From assembly GCA_964203235.1 (NCBI GenBank), contig CAXNLE010000001.1, positions 744,001-808,000 on the forward strand: a stretch of DNA of 64,000 bases, given 5' to 3'. Positions 8,184 through 16,711 of the stretch are shown here, in pieces (position 1 is the first letter of the stretch; each line of letters opens with the position of its first letter). Source of the DNA: BACL27 sp964203235 (GTDB taxonomy: Bacteria > Actinomycetota > Acidimicrobiia > Acidimicrobiales > Ilumatobacteraceae). Made by a program: the position numbers and the translations under genes. The notes under the pieces were generated by a model that was given only the letters and a program-made list of their open reading frames with translations, did not search any database and was not told the origin of the DNA.

Positions 8184-8945
8184 ATGCTCAATGTTGTCAA
8201 AATTTTTTTATTAGCCGTGCTTGTGGGTTTCTCGGTCACAACTTTAGCCAACCTTGGAACCACGGTTTATATGCACCGCGCTCTCGCCCACAAGGCTTTA
8301 ACGCTTCATCCGCTTGCGGTTTTTTGCGCAAGATTAACAATCTGGCTTTCAACTGGTATCCGACCGCGTCAATGGGTCGCGGTGCATCGCAAGCACCACG
8401 CGTTTACTGATCAAGAAGGCGATCCTCACTCGCCTGTTCTTCTCGGATGGAAGAATGTTCAGATGCGTAATGTCGTTTTGTATCGCCTCTCGGCAAATGA
8501 CCCCCAGACAGTCGAGCGCTATGCAAAAGACTTACAACAAACTCGTCTAGACAAACTATTTTTTGATCGCGCGCTAGTTGGTTTAGGTCTCGGATTGGCT
8601 CTTTTAGTTTTCGTATTTGGGCCAATGGTTGGTTTGCTGGCCGCAGTTGTTCATTTAAATGCATACCTCGCAGGTTCTGCGGCTGTAAATGCAATTGCTC
8701 ATCATTTTGGTCGAAAACCATACGCCAACGGTGCAGGTAATTTGCAATGGCTTGCATTGCTCACTGCTGGAGAAGGCTTGCATAACAATCATCATGCTGC
8801 GCCAACATCGGCACGACTCTCACACCGCTGGTATGAACTTGATCCGGGTTGGTGGCTAATTAGAGTGCTCAGTTCGGTAAGACTCGCCAAAGTACGACTT
8901 GCTACTGTGCGCCTAAAACCTTCCGCTCACCGCGTGACTGTTTAA
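8184..8945 (+). CDS. Fatty acid/acyl-CoA desaturase
   Basis: Membrane-bound di-iron desaturase that puts a cis double bond into fatty acyl chains, needing a reductase/ferredoxin. The three His clusters are present: HRALAHK near residue 31, HRKHHAF, and HNNHHA near the C-terminus, with TGIRPRQWVAVHRKHH typical of actinobacterial delta-9-like enzymes. At 253 residues it is at the short end of the family; the N-terminus is a single hydrophobic span directly before the first His box. ATG 8184 is preceded by TAGTGT-N6, and GAGG lies too close for an ideal ribosome-binding site. Confidence 0.9.
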   Translation: MLNVVKIFLLAVLVGFSVTTLANLGTTVYMHRALAHKALTLHPLAVFCARLTIWLSTGIRPRQWVAVHRKHHAFTDQEGDPHSPVLLGWKNVQMRNVVLYRLSANDPQTVERYAKDLQQTRLDKLFFDRALVGLGLGLALLVFVFGPMVGLLAAVVHLNAYLAGSAAVNAIAHHFGRKPYANGAGNLQWLALLTAGEGLHNNHHAAPTSARLSHRWYELDPGWWLIRVLSSVRLAKVRLATVRLKPSAHRVTV

Positions 8946-8973
8946 TAAATCTGTTTAGTAAACTGACGGTTCG

Positions 8974-9399
8974 ATGCAAATAATTTCAGCATTATTCGTA
9001 GAAAACTTCGCGCTTCGTCAAGCACCTGGTCCAAGTACTCGAATTGATTTAACTGGTGCTTTTTTTTCGATGGCGGCACCGACTCCTGTGCCGGTCACGA
9101 TTGATCCGCATCTGGTGGTTTTGATTTATTGCAGTCCTGACGAACCAGGCAATTCGCTTCTCGAAGTAATTTTTCGTTCAGGGCCATCTGCGGATGATGA
9201 GCAACTTGCTCGCAATGTAAGCCCGTTTACCGTTGAACCTGGCAAATTTACCTACAGGCTCGTTCGTGGAGAGCTACTTCTAACTAGTTATACGCAGATT
9301 TTCGCGCATTGTCGAATCGGTACTGCGCCTTGGCATCTGGTGCCTTTAACGCTTCTACCTCCAGTTGTCGCAGGCTCAGAATCAGACAACAGCGCATAA
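8974..9399 (+). CDS. Conserved hypothetical protein (possibly DUF6941-like)
   Basis: A 141-residue soluble protein, predicted mostly beta-strand. The start (ALFVENFALRQ...GAFFSMAAPTPVPV) resembles the beta-sandwich DUF6941 group, whose members begin with a short 'subject plus ligand' strand pattern, but I hold this loosely. It has no enzyme motif that I recognise. It lies 28 nt after the desaturase and 19 nt before transketolase, so it may belong to either transcription unit. Confidence 0.65.
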   Translation: MQIISALFVENFALRQAPGPSTRIDLTGAFFSMAAPTPVPVTIDPHLVVLIYCSPDEPGNSLLEVIFRSGPSADDEQLARNVSPFTVEPGKFTYRLVRGELLLTSYTQIFAHCRIGTAPWHLVPLTLLPPVVAGSESDNSA

Positions 9400-9418
9400 T
9401 CCAACTACATTTGTCGCA

Positions 9419-11392
9419 ATGAGTTTTCGATTATCTGAGCAACAAGATGCAGACGCAGTTTCGGTAATCCGAGGTCTGGCGATGGATGCGCCATTGATGG
9501 CAAAGAGTGGCCATCAAGGCACAGCGATGTCTCTTGCCCCACTGGGTCATGTTTTGTTTAGTCGAATAATGCGGCACAGCCCGCAAGATGCGAACTGGAG
9601 AAATCGAGATCGTTTTATTCTCAGCAATGGTCACGCATCGATCTTGCAGTATGCACTGTTGTTTCTAAATGGCTATGGATTAGAACTTGACGACATAAAA
9701 AAGTTTCGGCAGTTTGAATCGGCAACCCCTGGTCACCCGGAAGTTGGGCACACTGCTGGTGTCGAAGTTACAACTGGGCCACTCGGTCAAGGTTTTGCGA
9801 ATGCAGTTGGTATGGCAATTGCCGAACGACATTTAAGGGCACGTTTTGGTGCTGTTGCCTGCGATCACCACACATATGTTTTGGCGGGTGATGGTTGCTT
9901 CATGGAAGGTATCAGTCACGAGGCGGCATCTCTTGCAGGTCATCTAAAACTTGATCGATTGATTTGTATTTTTGACGACAACGGGATCACGATTGATGGC
10001 TCAACTTCGCTGTCGTGTTCTGATGATGTCGCCAAGCGGTTCTCGAGTTACGGATGGAATGTGATGCAACTCGGAGAGATTGCAGACGATATGGATGCTC
10101 TCGAAGATGCTTTGATCACAGCGCGATCAAACATCGGTGCACCAACGTTGTGCATTTTAAAATCTCACATCGGCACACCCTCTCCTGATTTCACTGACAA
10201 TCACGAAGCACACGGAAACCCGTTCAATGCTGGTCATGTTGCCGCTACAAAAAAAGTAATGGGTATCCCAGATGAACCGTTCTGGGCGCCGACTGAACTA
10301 GTTGAGGCAATTCGTAAAAATGCGATGACTCGTGGTGCTGAACTTGTGACTAGCTACGACAAAGACATCGCCTCATTAAGCGAAAGTTATTTGTGGGATG
10401 CTGCGTGGAGTACACCTAACTCGAGTTCGTTCAGTTCGCTGTTGCCGTGTTACGACGAGACTGCCAGTTTTGCGACTCGCCAGATTATTCAGAAAGTTCT
10501 TGATGCTTCGTTACCAGCACTACCCGGCCTTATCTCTGGCTCGGCAGACTTAACTGGCAACACAGGCACCAAACTTTCTAAGCAGATTGCGCAAAGTGCG
10601 AAAGCGCCAGACGGTCGGCAAATCTATTTTGGCATTCGCGAACATGCAATGGGTGCAGCCATCGTAGGTATGGCACTGCATGGTGGAGTTCTACCGATTG
10701 CGGGCACGTTTTTTGTTTTCGCTGACTATATGCGTCCTGCGATTCGTCTCGCGGCGATTTCTGGCGCTCGGTGCGTGTTTATCTTCTCACACGATTCTGT
10801 CGGCGTTGGTGAGGATGGGCCAACACATCAGCCTGTCGAGCAACTTGCCTCGTTGCGTGCAATCCCTGGGTTGCAAGTAATTCGCCCTGCCGACCCAAAT
10901 GAGACTGTGGCGGCTTGGTGTGCCGCTGTTGACCACAACGGCCCTACAGCGCTGATCTTGTCGCGACAAACTGTGTTGAGCGTGACCGATGGTTCTGCTG
11001 TCGTCACAGGCGCTGGCGTGGTGCGCGACTGCGATGGCAAACCGACAATTATTTTGGTGGGCACAGGCAGCGAAGTCGGTTTGTGTGTTACTGCTGCGAC
11101 AGAACTTTCTAAGACTGGCGAAAAGTGTCGTGTCGTATCAATGCCAAGTTGGGATCGATTTGAACGACTGACAAAAGATCAACAGCACGAAATATTTCCG
11201 AAAAATGTTCCCGTGTTATCTGTTGAAGCCGGCGTGACTATGGGCTGGGAGCGATACGCAGATCAGACAATCGGCATTAATCGTTTTGGCACGAGTGCGC
11301 CTGGTGCGATTGCGCTTGAGAAACTTGGCATCAGCCTTGAAGCAGTGGTGCAAGCATCGAGATCGCTGATCAACGACTTCAAGACGCAATGA
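9419..11392 (+). CDS. tkt: Transketolase
   Basis: Thiamine-diphosphate enzyme moving two-carbon ketol units in the non-oxidative pentose phosphate pathway. The 657-residue product contains SGHQGTAMSLAP, LSNGHAS, the PLGQGFANAVGMA segment, the ThDP/Mg motif starting GDGCFMEG and ending DDN, and the pyrimidine-domain motif FGIREHAMGA. I start at ATG 9419 (MSFRLSEQQD), after the preceding gene ends; an in-frame ATG at 9365 would overlap that gene. TACATT lies 7 nt upstream of 9419 and no ribosome-binding site is visible. The stop overlaps the transaldolase start by ATGA. Confidence 0.95.
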   Translation: MSFRLSEQQDADAVSVIRGLAMDAPLMAKSGHQGTAMSLAPLGHVLFSRIMRHSPQDANWRNRDRFILSNGHASILQYALLFLNGYGLELDDIKKFRQFESATPGHPEVGHTAGVEVTTGPLGQGFANAVGMAIAERHLRARFGAVACDHHTYVLAGDGCFMEGISHEAASLAGHLKLDRLICIFDDNGITIDGSTSLSCSDDVAKRFSSYGWNVMQLGEIADDMDALEDALITARSNIGAPTLCILKSHIGTPSPDFTDNHEAHGNPFNAGHVAATKKVMGIPDEPFWAPTELVEAIRKNAMTRGAELVTSYDKDIASLSESYLWDAAWSTPNSSSFSSLLPCYDETASFATRQIIQKVLDASLPALPGLISGSADLTGNTGTKLSKQIAQSAKAPDGRQIYFGIREHAMGAAIVGMALHGGVLPIAGTFFVFADYMRPAIRLAAISGARCVFIFSHDSVGVGEDGPTHQPVEQLASLRAIPGLQVIRPADPNETVAAWCAAVDHNGPTALILSRQTVLSVTDGSAVVTGAGVVRDCDGKPTIILVGTGSEVGLCVTAATELSKTGEKCRVVSMPSWDRFERLTKDQQHEIFPKNVPVLSVEAGVTMGWERYADQTIGINRFGTSAPGAIALEKLGISLEAVVQASRSLINDFKTQ

Positions 11393-12498
11393 GCGACCGA
11401 CTAAGTCGTTTGTTCTCTGAATACGGACAAAGTCCGTGGCTAGATAATTTGAAACGCAGTTACATCACAAGTGGAGAACTTGATCGGATACGTGCGAGCG
11501 GCATCCGAGGGCTCACTTCAAACCCGACGATCTTCCAGAAAGCAATTCAGGGTTCTGATGAGTACACCGAGCAGTTCAAGTCATTGATCTCATCCAATAC
11601 GAGCACGATTGAAAGTTATTGGGCGCTCGTGTTGCAAGATATTCAAGGTGCATTAGATATTTTCGCGCCACTTTATGAGTCTTCAAAAGGTCTTGACGGT
11701 TTTGTCAGCGTTGAAGTCGATCCGAATTTGGCCCACCAAGGTGATCAAACATTGATTGCTGCGCGTCAACTTGACGAGCGTGTCAATCGTGGCAATGTGA
11801 TGATCAAGATCCCTGCTACGCAAGAAGGCATCCCCGCTATTCGCGCGATGATTAGCGAAGGACGCAATGTCAATGTGACCCTGATTTTTGGCCTCGAGAG
11901 ATATCAGCAAGTCATGGATGCATATATTGAGGGTCTTGAGTTACTCGCGGTGAGTGCACCACAAAAAGTTTCCGGTGTTGCGAGTGTTGCCAGTTTCTTT
12001 ATTTCGCGCGTTGATACCGACATAGATCGATTACTTGAAAGCAATGGCAGCGATGCAGCAATTGCGCTGTGCGGAACTGCTGCCGTGAATCAAGCGAAAC
12101 TCGCCTATCAAATGTTTGAACAGACATTCTCAGGCAAGCGCTGGAGCGAATTACTCAAGCACGGTGCGCATGTGCAGCGGCCACTTTGGGCCTCGACGTC
12201 CACGAAAAATGCCAAATATCCAGACACGCTTTATGTCGACGCGCTAATCGGGCCCAACACTGTCAATACTTTGCCTGATATGACTGTAGAAGCATTCTTG
12301 AATCGTGGCAATCTCGCTTTAACGATCACCAAAGACATTGACCAGGCCAATACGCAATGGTCACAACTCAAAGATTTCGGTGTGGATGTTGCTGATGTCG
12401 CCGCCCGCCTTGAGCGAGAAGGTGTGAAGTCATTTCAAAATAGTTTTGATGAATTGATATCTGTGTTAACTGCAAAGGCAACAGAATTGAATCAATGA
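11389..12498 (+). CDS. tal: Transaldolase (type II, actinobacterial)
   Basis: Transfers dihydroxyacetone units between sugar phosphates through a Schiff base on Lys. The 369-residue length is that of the actinobacterial/cyanobacterial class. Visible motifs: GIRGLTSNPTIFQKAI near residue 35, VEVDPNLAHQ, the catalytic Lys in NVMIKIPAT, and RPLWASTSTKN. The ATGA overlaps with transketolase upstream and with the LOG gene downstream indicate one translationally coupled operon for the non-oxidative pentose phosphate branch. Glucose-6-phosphate dehydrogenase, often next, is absent here. Confidence 0.95.
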   Translation: MSDRLSRLFSEYGQSPWLDNLKRSYITSGELDRIRASGIRGLTSNPTIFQKAIQGSDEYTEQFKSLISSNTSTIESYWALVLQDIQGALDIFAPLYESSKGLDGFVSVEVDPNLAHQGDQTLIAARQLDERVNRGNVMIKIPATQEGIPAIRAMISEGRNVNVTLIFGLERYQQVMDAYIEGLELLAVSAPQKVSGVASVASFFISRVDTDIDRLLESNGSDAAIALCGTAAVNQAKLAYQMFEQTFSGKRWSELLKHGAHVQRPLWASTSTKNAKYPDTLYVDALIGPNTVNTLPDMTVEAFLNRGNLALTITKDIDQANTQWSQLKDFGVDVADVAARLEREGVKSFQNSFDELISVLTAKATELNQ

Positions 12499-13538
12499 GT
12501 CAAGATACTCCGATTGACGACTCTAAATTGAAGCTACTAATTGACGAACTTGTAACGAGTGCAATTTCGCAGCGAACAATAAACAAACTCGACAAGAAAC
12601 TGATAGTCGAGCTGATCACTACTTCTCTGAAACTGGCCAACGATAAACCCAACACATTGAATCTGAAGATTGCAACTGCGGCGCTAACTGAAATGCGAGA
12701 TGCATTTGCAATGTTTGCCCCGTATGCGAATCGAAAAAAGGTCACCATATTTGGTTCGGCGCGAACAACAAAAGACGACCCGCTTTATAAGTTGACTCAA
12801 GAAGTCGCCAAGTCTTTATCTGAGAACGGGTGGATGGTCGTGACCGGTGCTGGACCAGGAATCATGGAGGCAGGCATGTCTGGTGCCGGCCGTGAGATGT
12901 CAATCGGCGTCAGCATTCGTTTGCCCTTCGAGACTTCTGCTAATCCAATAATTGCTGGTGATGAGAAATATGTTTCTATGCGCTATTTTTTCACGCGAAA
13001 ACTGATGCTGGTTAAAGAGTCTGACGCGTTTATTTGTATGCCAGGTGGTTTTGGCACACTCGATGAGATGTTTGAGTTATTGACATTGCTGCAAACCGGC
13101 AAAGGTAATCCTGCGCCGATTGTTTTGCTTGACTTGCCTGGTGATCCATTTTGGGAAGATGTTGATTCGTTTGTGAAAAATTCGTTGCTACCTCGAAAAC
13201 TTGTCTCAGAATCTGATTTGGCGTTGTATCACGTTGCATCAGGTGTTCAAGATGCCGTAGACACAATCAAGAATTTTTACCGTAACTATCACTCAATGCG
13301 AATAGTCAGCAACTTGACCGTGATCAGACTTCGAGAAGATGTCGCGGATGCCAGAATCGCTGAGTTGAACCAGCAATTTTCTTATCTGTCAAAAGCGGGC
13401 GCCATTACGAAAATAACGCCGACTGCTGCAGAGATTGCCGATAACGACAACCTCGATTTGTTCAGAATTGCATTTGAATTTACAAGACGTGACTTCGGGG
13501 GCTTGCGAAAGTTGATAGATGTGCTCAACCAGCAATAA
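12495..13538 (+). CDS. LOG family protein (lysine-decarboxylase-like fold)
   Basis: Member of the LOG/TIGR00730 family; characterised members cleave ribose-5-phosphate from nucleoside monophosphates (cytokinin-activating type or related nucleotide 5'-monophosphate nucleosidases). The 347-residue protein has an N-terminal helical extension of about 80 residues, the Rossmann segment VTIFGSART and GAGPGIMEAG, and the signature PGGFGTLDEMFELLTLLQ with catalytic Glu. The position after tkt-tal suggests a link to ribose-5-phosphate recycling, which is inference. The stop codon lies inside a strong terminator hairpin. Confidence 0.88.
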   Translation: MSQDTPIDDSKLKLLIDELVTSAISQRTINKLDKKLIVELITTSLKLANDKPNTLNLKIATAALTEMRDAFAMFAPYANRKKVTIFGSARTTKDDPLYKLTQEVAKSLSENGWMVVTGAGPGIMEAGMSGAGREMSIGVSIRLPFETSANPIIAGDEKYVSMRYFFTRKLMLVKESDAFICMPGGFGTLDEMFELLTLLQTGKGNPAPIVLLDLPGDPFWEDVDSFVKNSLLPRKLVSESDLALYHVASGVQDAVDTIKNFYRNYHSMRIVSNLTVIRLREDVADARIAELNQQFSYLSKAGAITKITPTAAEIADNDNLDLFRIAFEFTRRDFGGLRKLIDVLNQQ

Positions 13539-13557
13539 ACCGATTGCTGGGCGTTTT
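13529..13557 (+). terminator. Rho-independent terminator of the tkt-tal-LOG operon
   Basis: CCAGCAAT (13529-13536), loop AAACCG, ATTGCTGG (13543-13550), then GC and five T. The stop codon of the LOG gene lies within the left arm. Confidence 0.85.
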
Positions 13558-13574
13558 TACTAGTTATTCGCTAG

Positions 13575-13772
13575 TTATTCGCTGATGAGATGACTGATCG
13601 CTTTTTCAATCGCTCGTCGCGCTTGGGTAAGTTTGCGTTCGCTCTCAGGTCTTTTTGACTCTCCCGATGCATGAGCCTCTTTCAAAGCATTGAGGGCTCG
13701 ATCGCCGAGAGTCTCGGAAATATTTTTAAGCTGTTGAATGATCTCGTCATTGTTTTGTTCTGGAATTTGCAT
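13575..13772 (-). CDS. Small helical protein, 65 residues (hypothetical)
   Basis: Polar, charge-rich, probably all-helical protein (IIQQLKNISETLGDRALNALKEA...) with no hydrophobic segment and no family that I can name. It is the only good frame in its stretch and sits between a terminator and the divergent gene at 13806. No Shine-Dalgarno is visible before ATG 13772. Role unknown. Confidence 0.55.
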   Translation of the reverse strand: MQIPEQNNDEIIQQLKNISETLGDRALNALKEAHASGESKRPESERKLTQARRAIEKAISHLISE

Positions 13773-13805
13773 GATGCAACAAGTATGCCATTAGCCTCCA
13801 TCAAC

Positions 13806-14537
13806 ATGTCAAAGCCTGAAGAATTACACGAATGGATAAGTTTCGCTGATCCTGAAACTGAGCAAACATGGATGATTGATGCAACATTTCTTCGATCAAA
13901 CTGGACATGCATTTATGGCAATGGCTGCCAAGGAATTCTCGACGATGCAGACCCAACGTTGCATCAAGGATGTTGCAGTTATGGTGCACACTTTATTGAT
14001 AAAGAAGATCTTGCTTCAGTAAAGAAAAGTGTCAAGCGTCTAAAGCCAGAGCATTGGCAAAACTACGATCGCGGTCGTCAGGGCAAATGGCTCGGCAAAG
14101 AAAAAGATGGTTCAGATGTAACAACTTTGTACAAGGGTGCGTGCATATTTCATAATCGCCCAGACTTTGAAGGCGGTATGGGTTGCGCTTTTCACGTTGC
14201 GGCCACCGAAGAAGGCGAACGCCCTATGGATTGGAAACCAGATGTCTGTTGGCAAGTGCCACTGCGTCTTGAACAACATGACGAAGACGAAGATCATATT
14301 TTGTCAATTGTTCGCGAATGGAAGCGCCGCGATTGGGGTGGCGGCGGTTTCGACTTTGAGTGGTGGTGCACCGACGATTCAGCGGCATTCGTTGGGTCGC
14401 GACCTGTCTATAAATATTTGAAAGACGAGTTAATTGAACTTTGTGGTGACGAGATTTACGACATCATCGTAAAGCAATTGCAGAAACCACGAACTACATT
14501 TTTGCCGCACCCGCAAGTAAGACGCAAAAATAAATAA
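13806..14537 (+). CDS. Conserved actinobacterial protein with Cys cluster, unknown function
   Basis: A 243-residue soluble protein. The N-terminal half has a conspicuous cysteine arrangement, NWTCIYGNGCQGI then QGCCSYGAHF, which could bind a metal and is reminiscent of CxxxxxC-CC (YkgJ/DUF3109-type) proteins; further Cys lie at KGACIFH, GGMGCAFH and DVCW. Many Trp residues (RRDWGGGGFDFEWWC). I recall similar uncharacterised actinobacterial proteins but no function. Start ATG 13806 has TAGCCT 8 nt upstream; ATG 13785 and an ATG at 13671 inside the divergent gene are less likely. It converges with typA 7 nt away. Confidence 0.72.
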   Translation: MSKPEELHEWISFADPETEQTWMIDATFLRSNWTCIYGNGCQGILDDADPTLHQGCCSYGAHFIDKEDLASVKKSVKRLKPEHWQNYDRGRQGKWLGKEKDGSDVTTLYKGACIFHNRPDFEGGMGCAFHVAATEEGERPMDWKPDVCWQVPLRLEQHDEDEDHILSIVREWKRRDWGGGGFDFEWWCTDDSAAFVGSRPVYKYLKDELIELCGDEIYDIIVKQLQKPRTTFLPHPQVRRKNK

Positions 14538-14552
14538 AACTAATTATTTATT
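14529..14552. terminator. AT-rich inverted repeat at convergent stop codons
   Basis: Arms AATAAATAA (14529-14537) and TTATTTATT (14544-14552) are exactly complementary around AACTAA; one arm ends with the stop of the 13806 gene and the other begins with the typA stop. A GTTTTT tract follows on the plus strand and TTT on the minus strand, so it could work as a weak bidirectional terminator. Confidence 0.5.
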
Positions 14553-16376
14553 GTTTTTACCAGACTTACGTCGGTCTTCAATAGACAAATAACGCTTTCG
14601 AATACGAATATTCGTTGGCGTTACTTCAACAAGTTCATCGTCAGCAATCCACTGAATACCAGATTCAAGCGTATGAGTTATCGGCGTTGCTAATTTTGGT
14701 CCGTCGTCATGACTGTGTGTTCGAATGTTTGTCATTTCTTTGGCACGAACCGCATTGACAACCATTTCGTCATCACGAGAGTTCTCGCCCACAACCATTC
14801 CTTCGTAAACTTCAACCCCTGGCGCAACAAAGAGCGTGCCACGAAGTTGCAAATTGTCGAGTGCATAAGCCGTTGTTGAACCCTTGCGGTCGGCAACCAT
14901 CGCTCCGCCTAAACGGTGTGGTAGATCGCCAGCCCACGGCATGTAGCCATCCAAGCTTTGGTGAAGTAATGCAGTGCCACGAGTAACCGTGAGCAACATT
15001 GATCTGAAACCAATTAGACCGCGAGATGGAGCCTGAAAACTGACAATGGTTCTACCACTGTCACCTGGCTCGAGATTCGTTACACGACCCTTACGAGGAG
15101 CAAGCGCTTGAGTTACAGCACCAACATATTCGTCTGGCACGTCGATTGTTCCGGCTTCAAGTGGCTCGTGCTTATTGCCATCAATCTCTTTTGTGATTAC
15201 TTCAGGTCGACTGACTTGAAGTTCGTATCCTTCGCGACGCATGTTTTCGATAAGCACCGCTAGTTGTAACTCACCTCGTCCAGCAACTGAGATCACGTCA
15301 GGTGTGTCAGTTGTATTGACCTTAATTGAAACGTTGCCGAGAACTTCTTTGAACAATCGCTCACTTAAATGGCGACTAGTTAAATAAGTTCCTTCGCGAC
15401 CTGCGTATGGTGAAGTGTTCACGCCAAAGCTCATTCGCAAAACAGGTTCGTCCACTTCAAGTCGTGGCAGTGGCGCGGCGTTCTCTAGTGCAGCAATTGT
15501 GTCGCCCACTTCAACTTCGTCAATGCCCGCCAAAATAAACAGGTCACCAGCAGATACTTCGCTGACTTCTTCGCGACTGATACCGCGAAACGCAAACAGA
15601 GTTGAGATTCGTCGTTTAATAAACGGCGCTGGGTTGGTCGCATTTGGGTGTTGCCAAACTGTGATTGTTTCACCCTTTCGCAATACTCCAGCGTGCACAC
15701 GACCAATGGCAAGGCGCCCGAGATAGTCAGAAGCATCCAAGTTGGCAACCATTGCTTGCAAGGGTGCTGACGGGTCATCTGCTGGTTCTGGGATTGTGTC
15801 AAGAATTGCATCAAGCAATGGCACGAGGTCGGCGTTCTCGGCTGGCATTCCGATGCCCTTCATTGAACGCCCATCTCTAGCAACCGCTGAAATCACCGGA
15901 AAACTCAAGTGATGATCATGATGCGCAAGATCCAAAAAAAGTTGCTCAACTTCAAGAAGCACTTCTTCTGGACGAGCATCAGATCGGTCAACTTTGTTCA
16001 AAACAACTACAACCGGCAAGTCGCGAGCCAGTGCTTTTGACAGCACGTATCGGGTTTGCGGCAACGGGCCTTCTGCGGCATCGACCAACAGTAAAATACC
16101 GTCAACGAGCGCAAGTGCTCGCTCTACTTCTCCACCGAAGTCAGCGTGACCAGGTGTATCTACGAGGTTGATTTTTGTACCGCGCCATTCAATTTCGGCG
16201 GCCTTGGCCAAAATTGTGATTCCACGCTCGCGCTCTTGATCGTTTGAGTCCATTACGCGGTCTACGACCGCTTGGTGAGCAGCGAAGGTTCCGCCTGATT
16301 TTAAAAGGGCGTCGAGCAGTGTGGTTTTGCCATGGTCAACGTGCGCTACTAGAGCAATATTTCGGATGTTATTAAT
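14544..16376 (-). CDS. typA: GTPase TypA/BipA with ATT start codon
   Basis: Ribosome-associated translational GTPase involved in 50S assembly and stress or cold growth. From the ATT codon at 16376 the 610-residue product begins NNIRNIALVAHVDHGKTT: the P-loop (AHVDHGKT) is at residues 11-18, exactly where the family has it. Then RERGITI (switch I), DTPGHADFGG, NKVD and the TypA C-terminal region with GRGELQLAVLIENMRREG. The first ATG (16253) would remove the P-loop. Frame is open only back to TGA at 16388-16386, and between that stop and the P-loop the only plausible initiators are ATT or ATC. Upstream gene ends 23 nt away; no clear Shine-Dalgarno. Confidence 0.9.
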   Translation of the reverse strand: MNNIRNIALVAHVDHGKTTLLDALLKSGGTFAAHQAVVDRVMDSNDQERERGITILAKAAEIEWRGTKINLVDTPGHADFGGEVERALALVDGILLLVDAAEGPLPQTRYVLSKALARDLPVVVVLNKVDRSDARPEEVLLEVEQLFLDLAHHDHHLSFPVISAVARDGRSMKGIGMPAENADLVPLLDAILDTIPEPADDPSAPLQAMVANLDASDYLGRLAIGRVHAGVLRKGETITVWQHPNATNPAPFIKRRISTLFAFRGISREEVSEVSAGDLFILAGIDEVEVGDTIAALENAAPLPRLEVDEPVLRMSFGVNTSPYAGREGTYLTSRHLSERLFKEVLGNVSIKVNTTDTPDVISVAGRGELQLAVLIENMRREGYELQVSRPEVITKEIDGNKHEPLEAGTIDVPDEYVGAVTQALAPRKGRVTNLEPGDSGRTIVSFQAPSRGLIGFRSMLLTVTRGTALLHQSLDGYMPWAGDLPHRLGGAMVADRKGSTTAYALDNLQLRGTLFVAPGVEVYEGMVVGENSRDDEMVVNAVRAKEMTNIRTHSHDDGPKLATPITHTLESGIQWIADDELVEVTPTNIRIRKRYLSIEDRRKSGKNNK

Positions 16377-16399
16377 GGGGGTTTCTCAGTTTCAGCTAG

Positions 16400-16606
16400 T
16401 TATGAATTATCTTCATCGGTGAGCTCATCGGAGAGTTCTTCACCGTCTTCATCGAATCTCACGCCATAACGTTCTGCAATGGCTGCATATTCGTCTTCTT
16501 GAGTCTTCGACTTACTTTCACGCGAAACACCAAGATCTTGTGCAGTCGGGCCTGTTTGCTTCAGACGACGAGCTTCTTCAAATCGACGATGACGTCCCTT
16601 TTTCAC
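16400..16606 (-). CDS. Small charged protein, 68 residues (hypothetical)
   Basis: GTG start at 16606 with GGAG about 7 nt upstream. The N-terminus is very basic (KKGRHRRFEEARRLK) and the last 25 residues very acidic (DEDGEELSDELTDED), suggesting a nucleic-acid- or ribosome-associated small protein, but no family is recognised. It precedes typA by 23 nt and probably shares its transcript. Confidence 0.65.
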   Translation of the reverse strand: MKKGRHRRFEEARRLKQTGPTAQDLGVSRESKSKTQEDEYAAIAERYGVRFDEDGEELSDELTDEDNS

Positions 16607-16711
16607 GATAGGGCTCCAAATTTTCTCTGGGGCGGCTACCGGTTTTGGTCACCGCCTAGTGGTTAGACATTGCGTAAGAGACTAGCAACAAAACCCTCTC
16701 AAAACGTGGAC

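Noticed and set aside
14544..16253. typA starting at ATG 16253
   Set aside because: This would delete the P-loop that is encoded in frame just upstream.
16631..16656. Hairpin GGCGG...CCGCC between rnd and the 68-residue gene
   Set aside because: Interrupted stem and no T-tract on either strand; not called a terminator.
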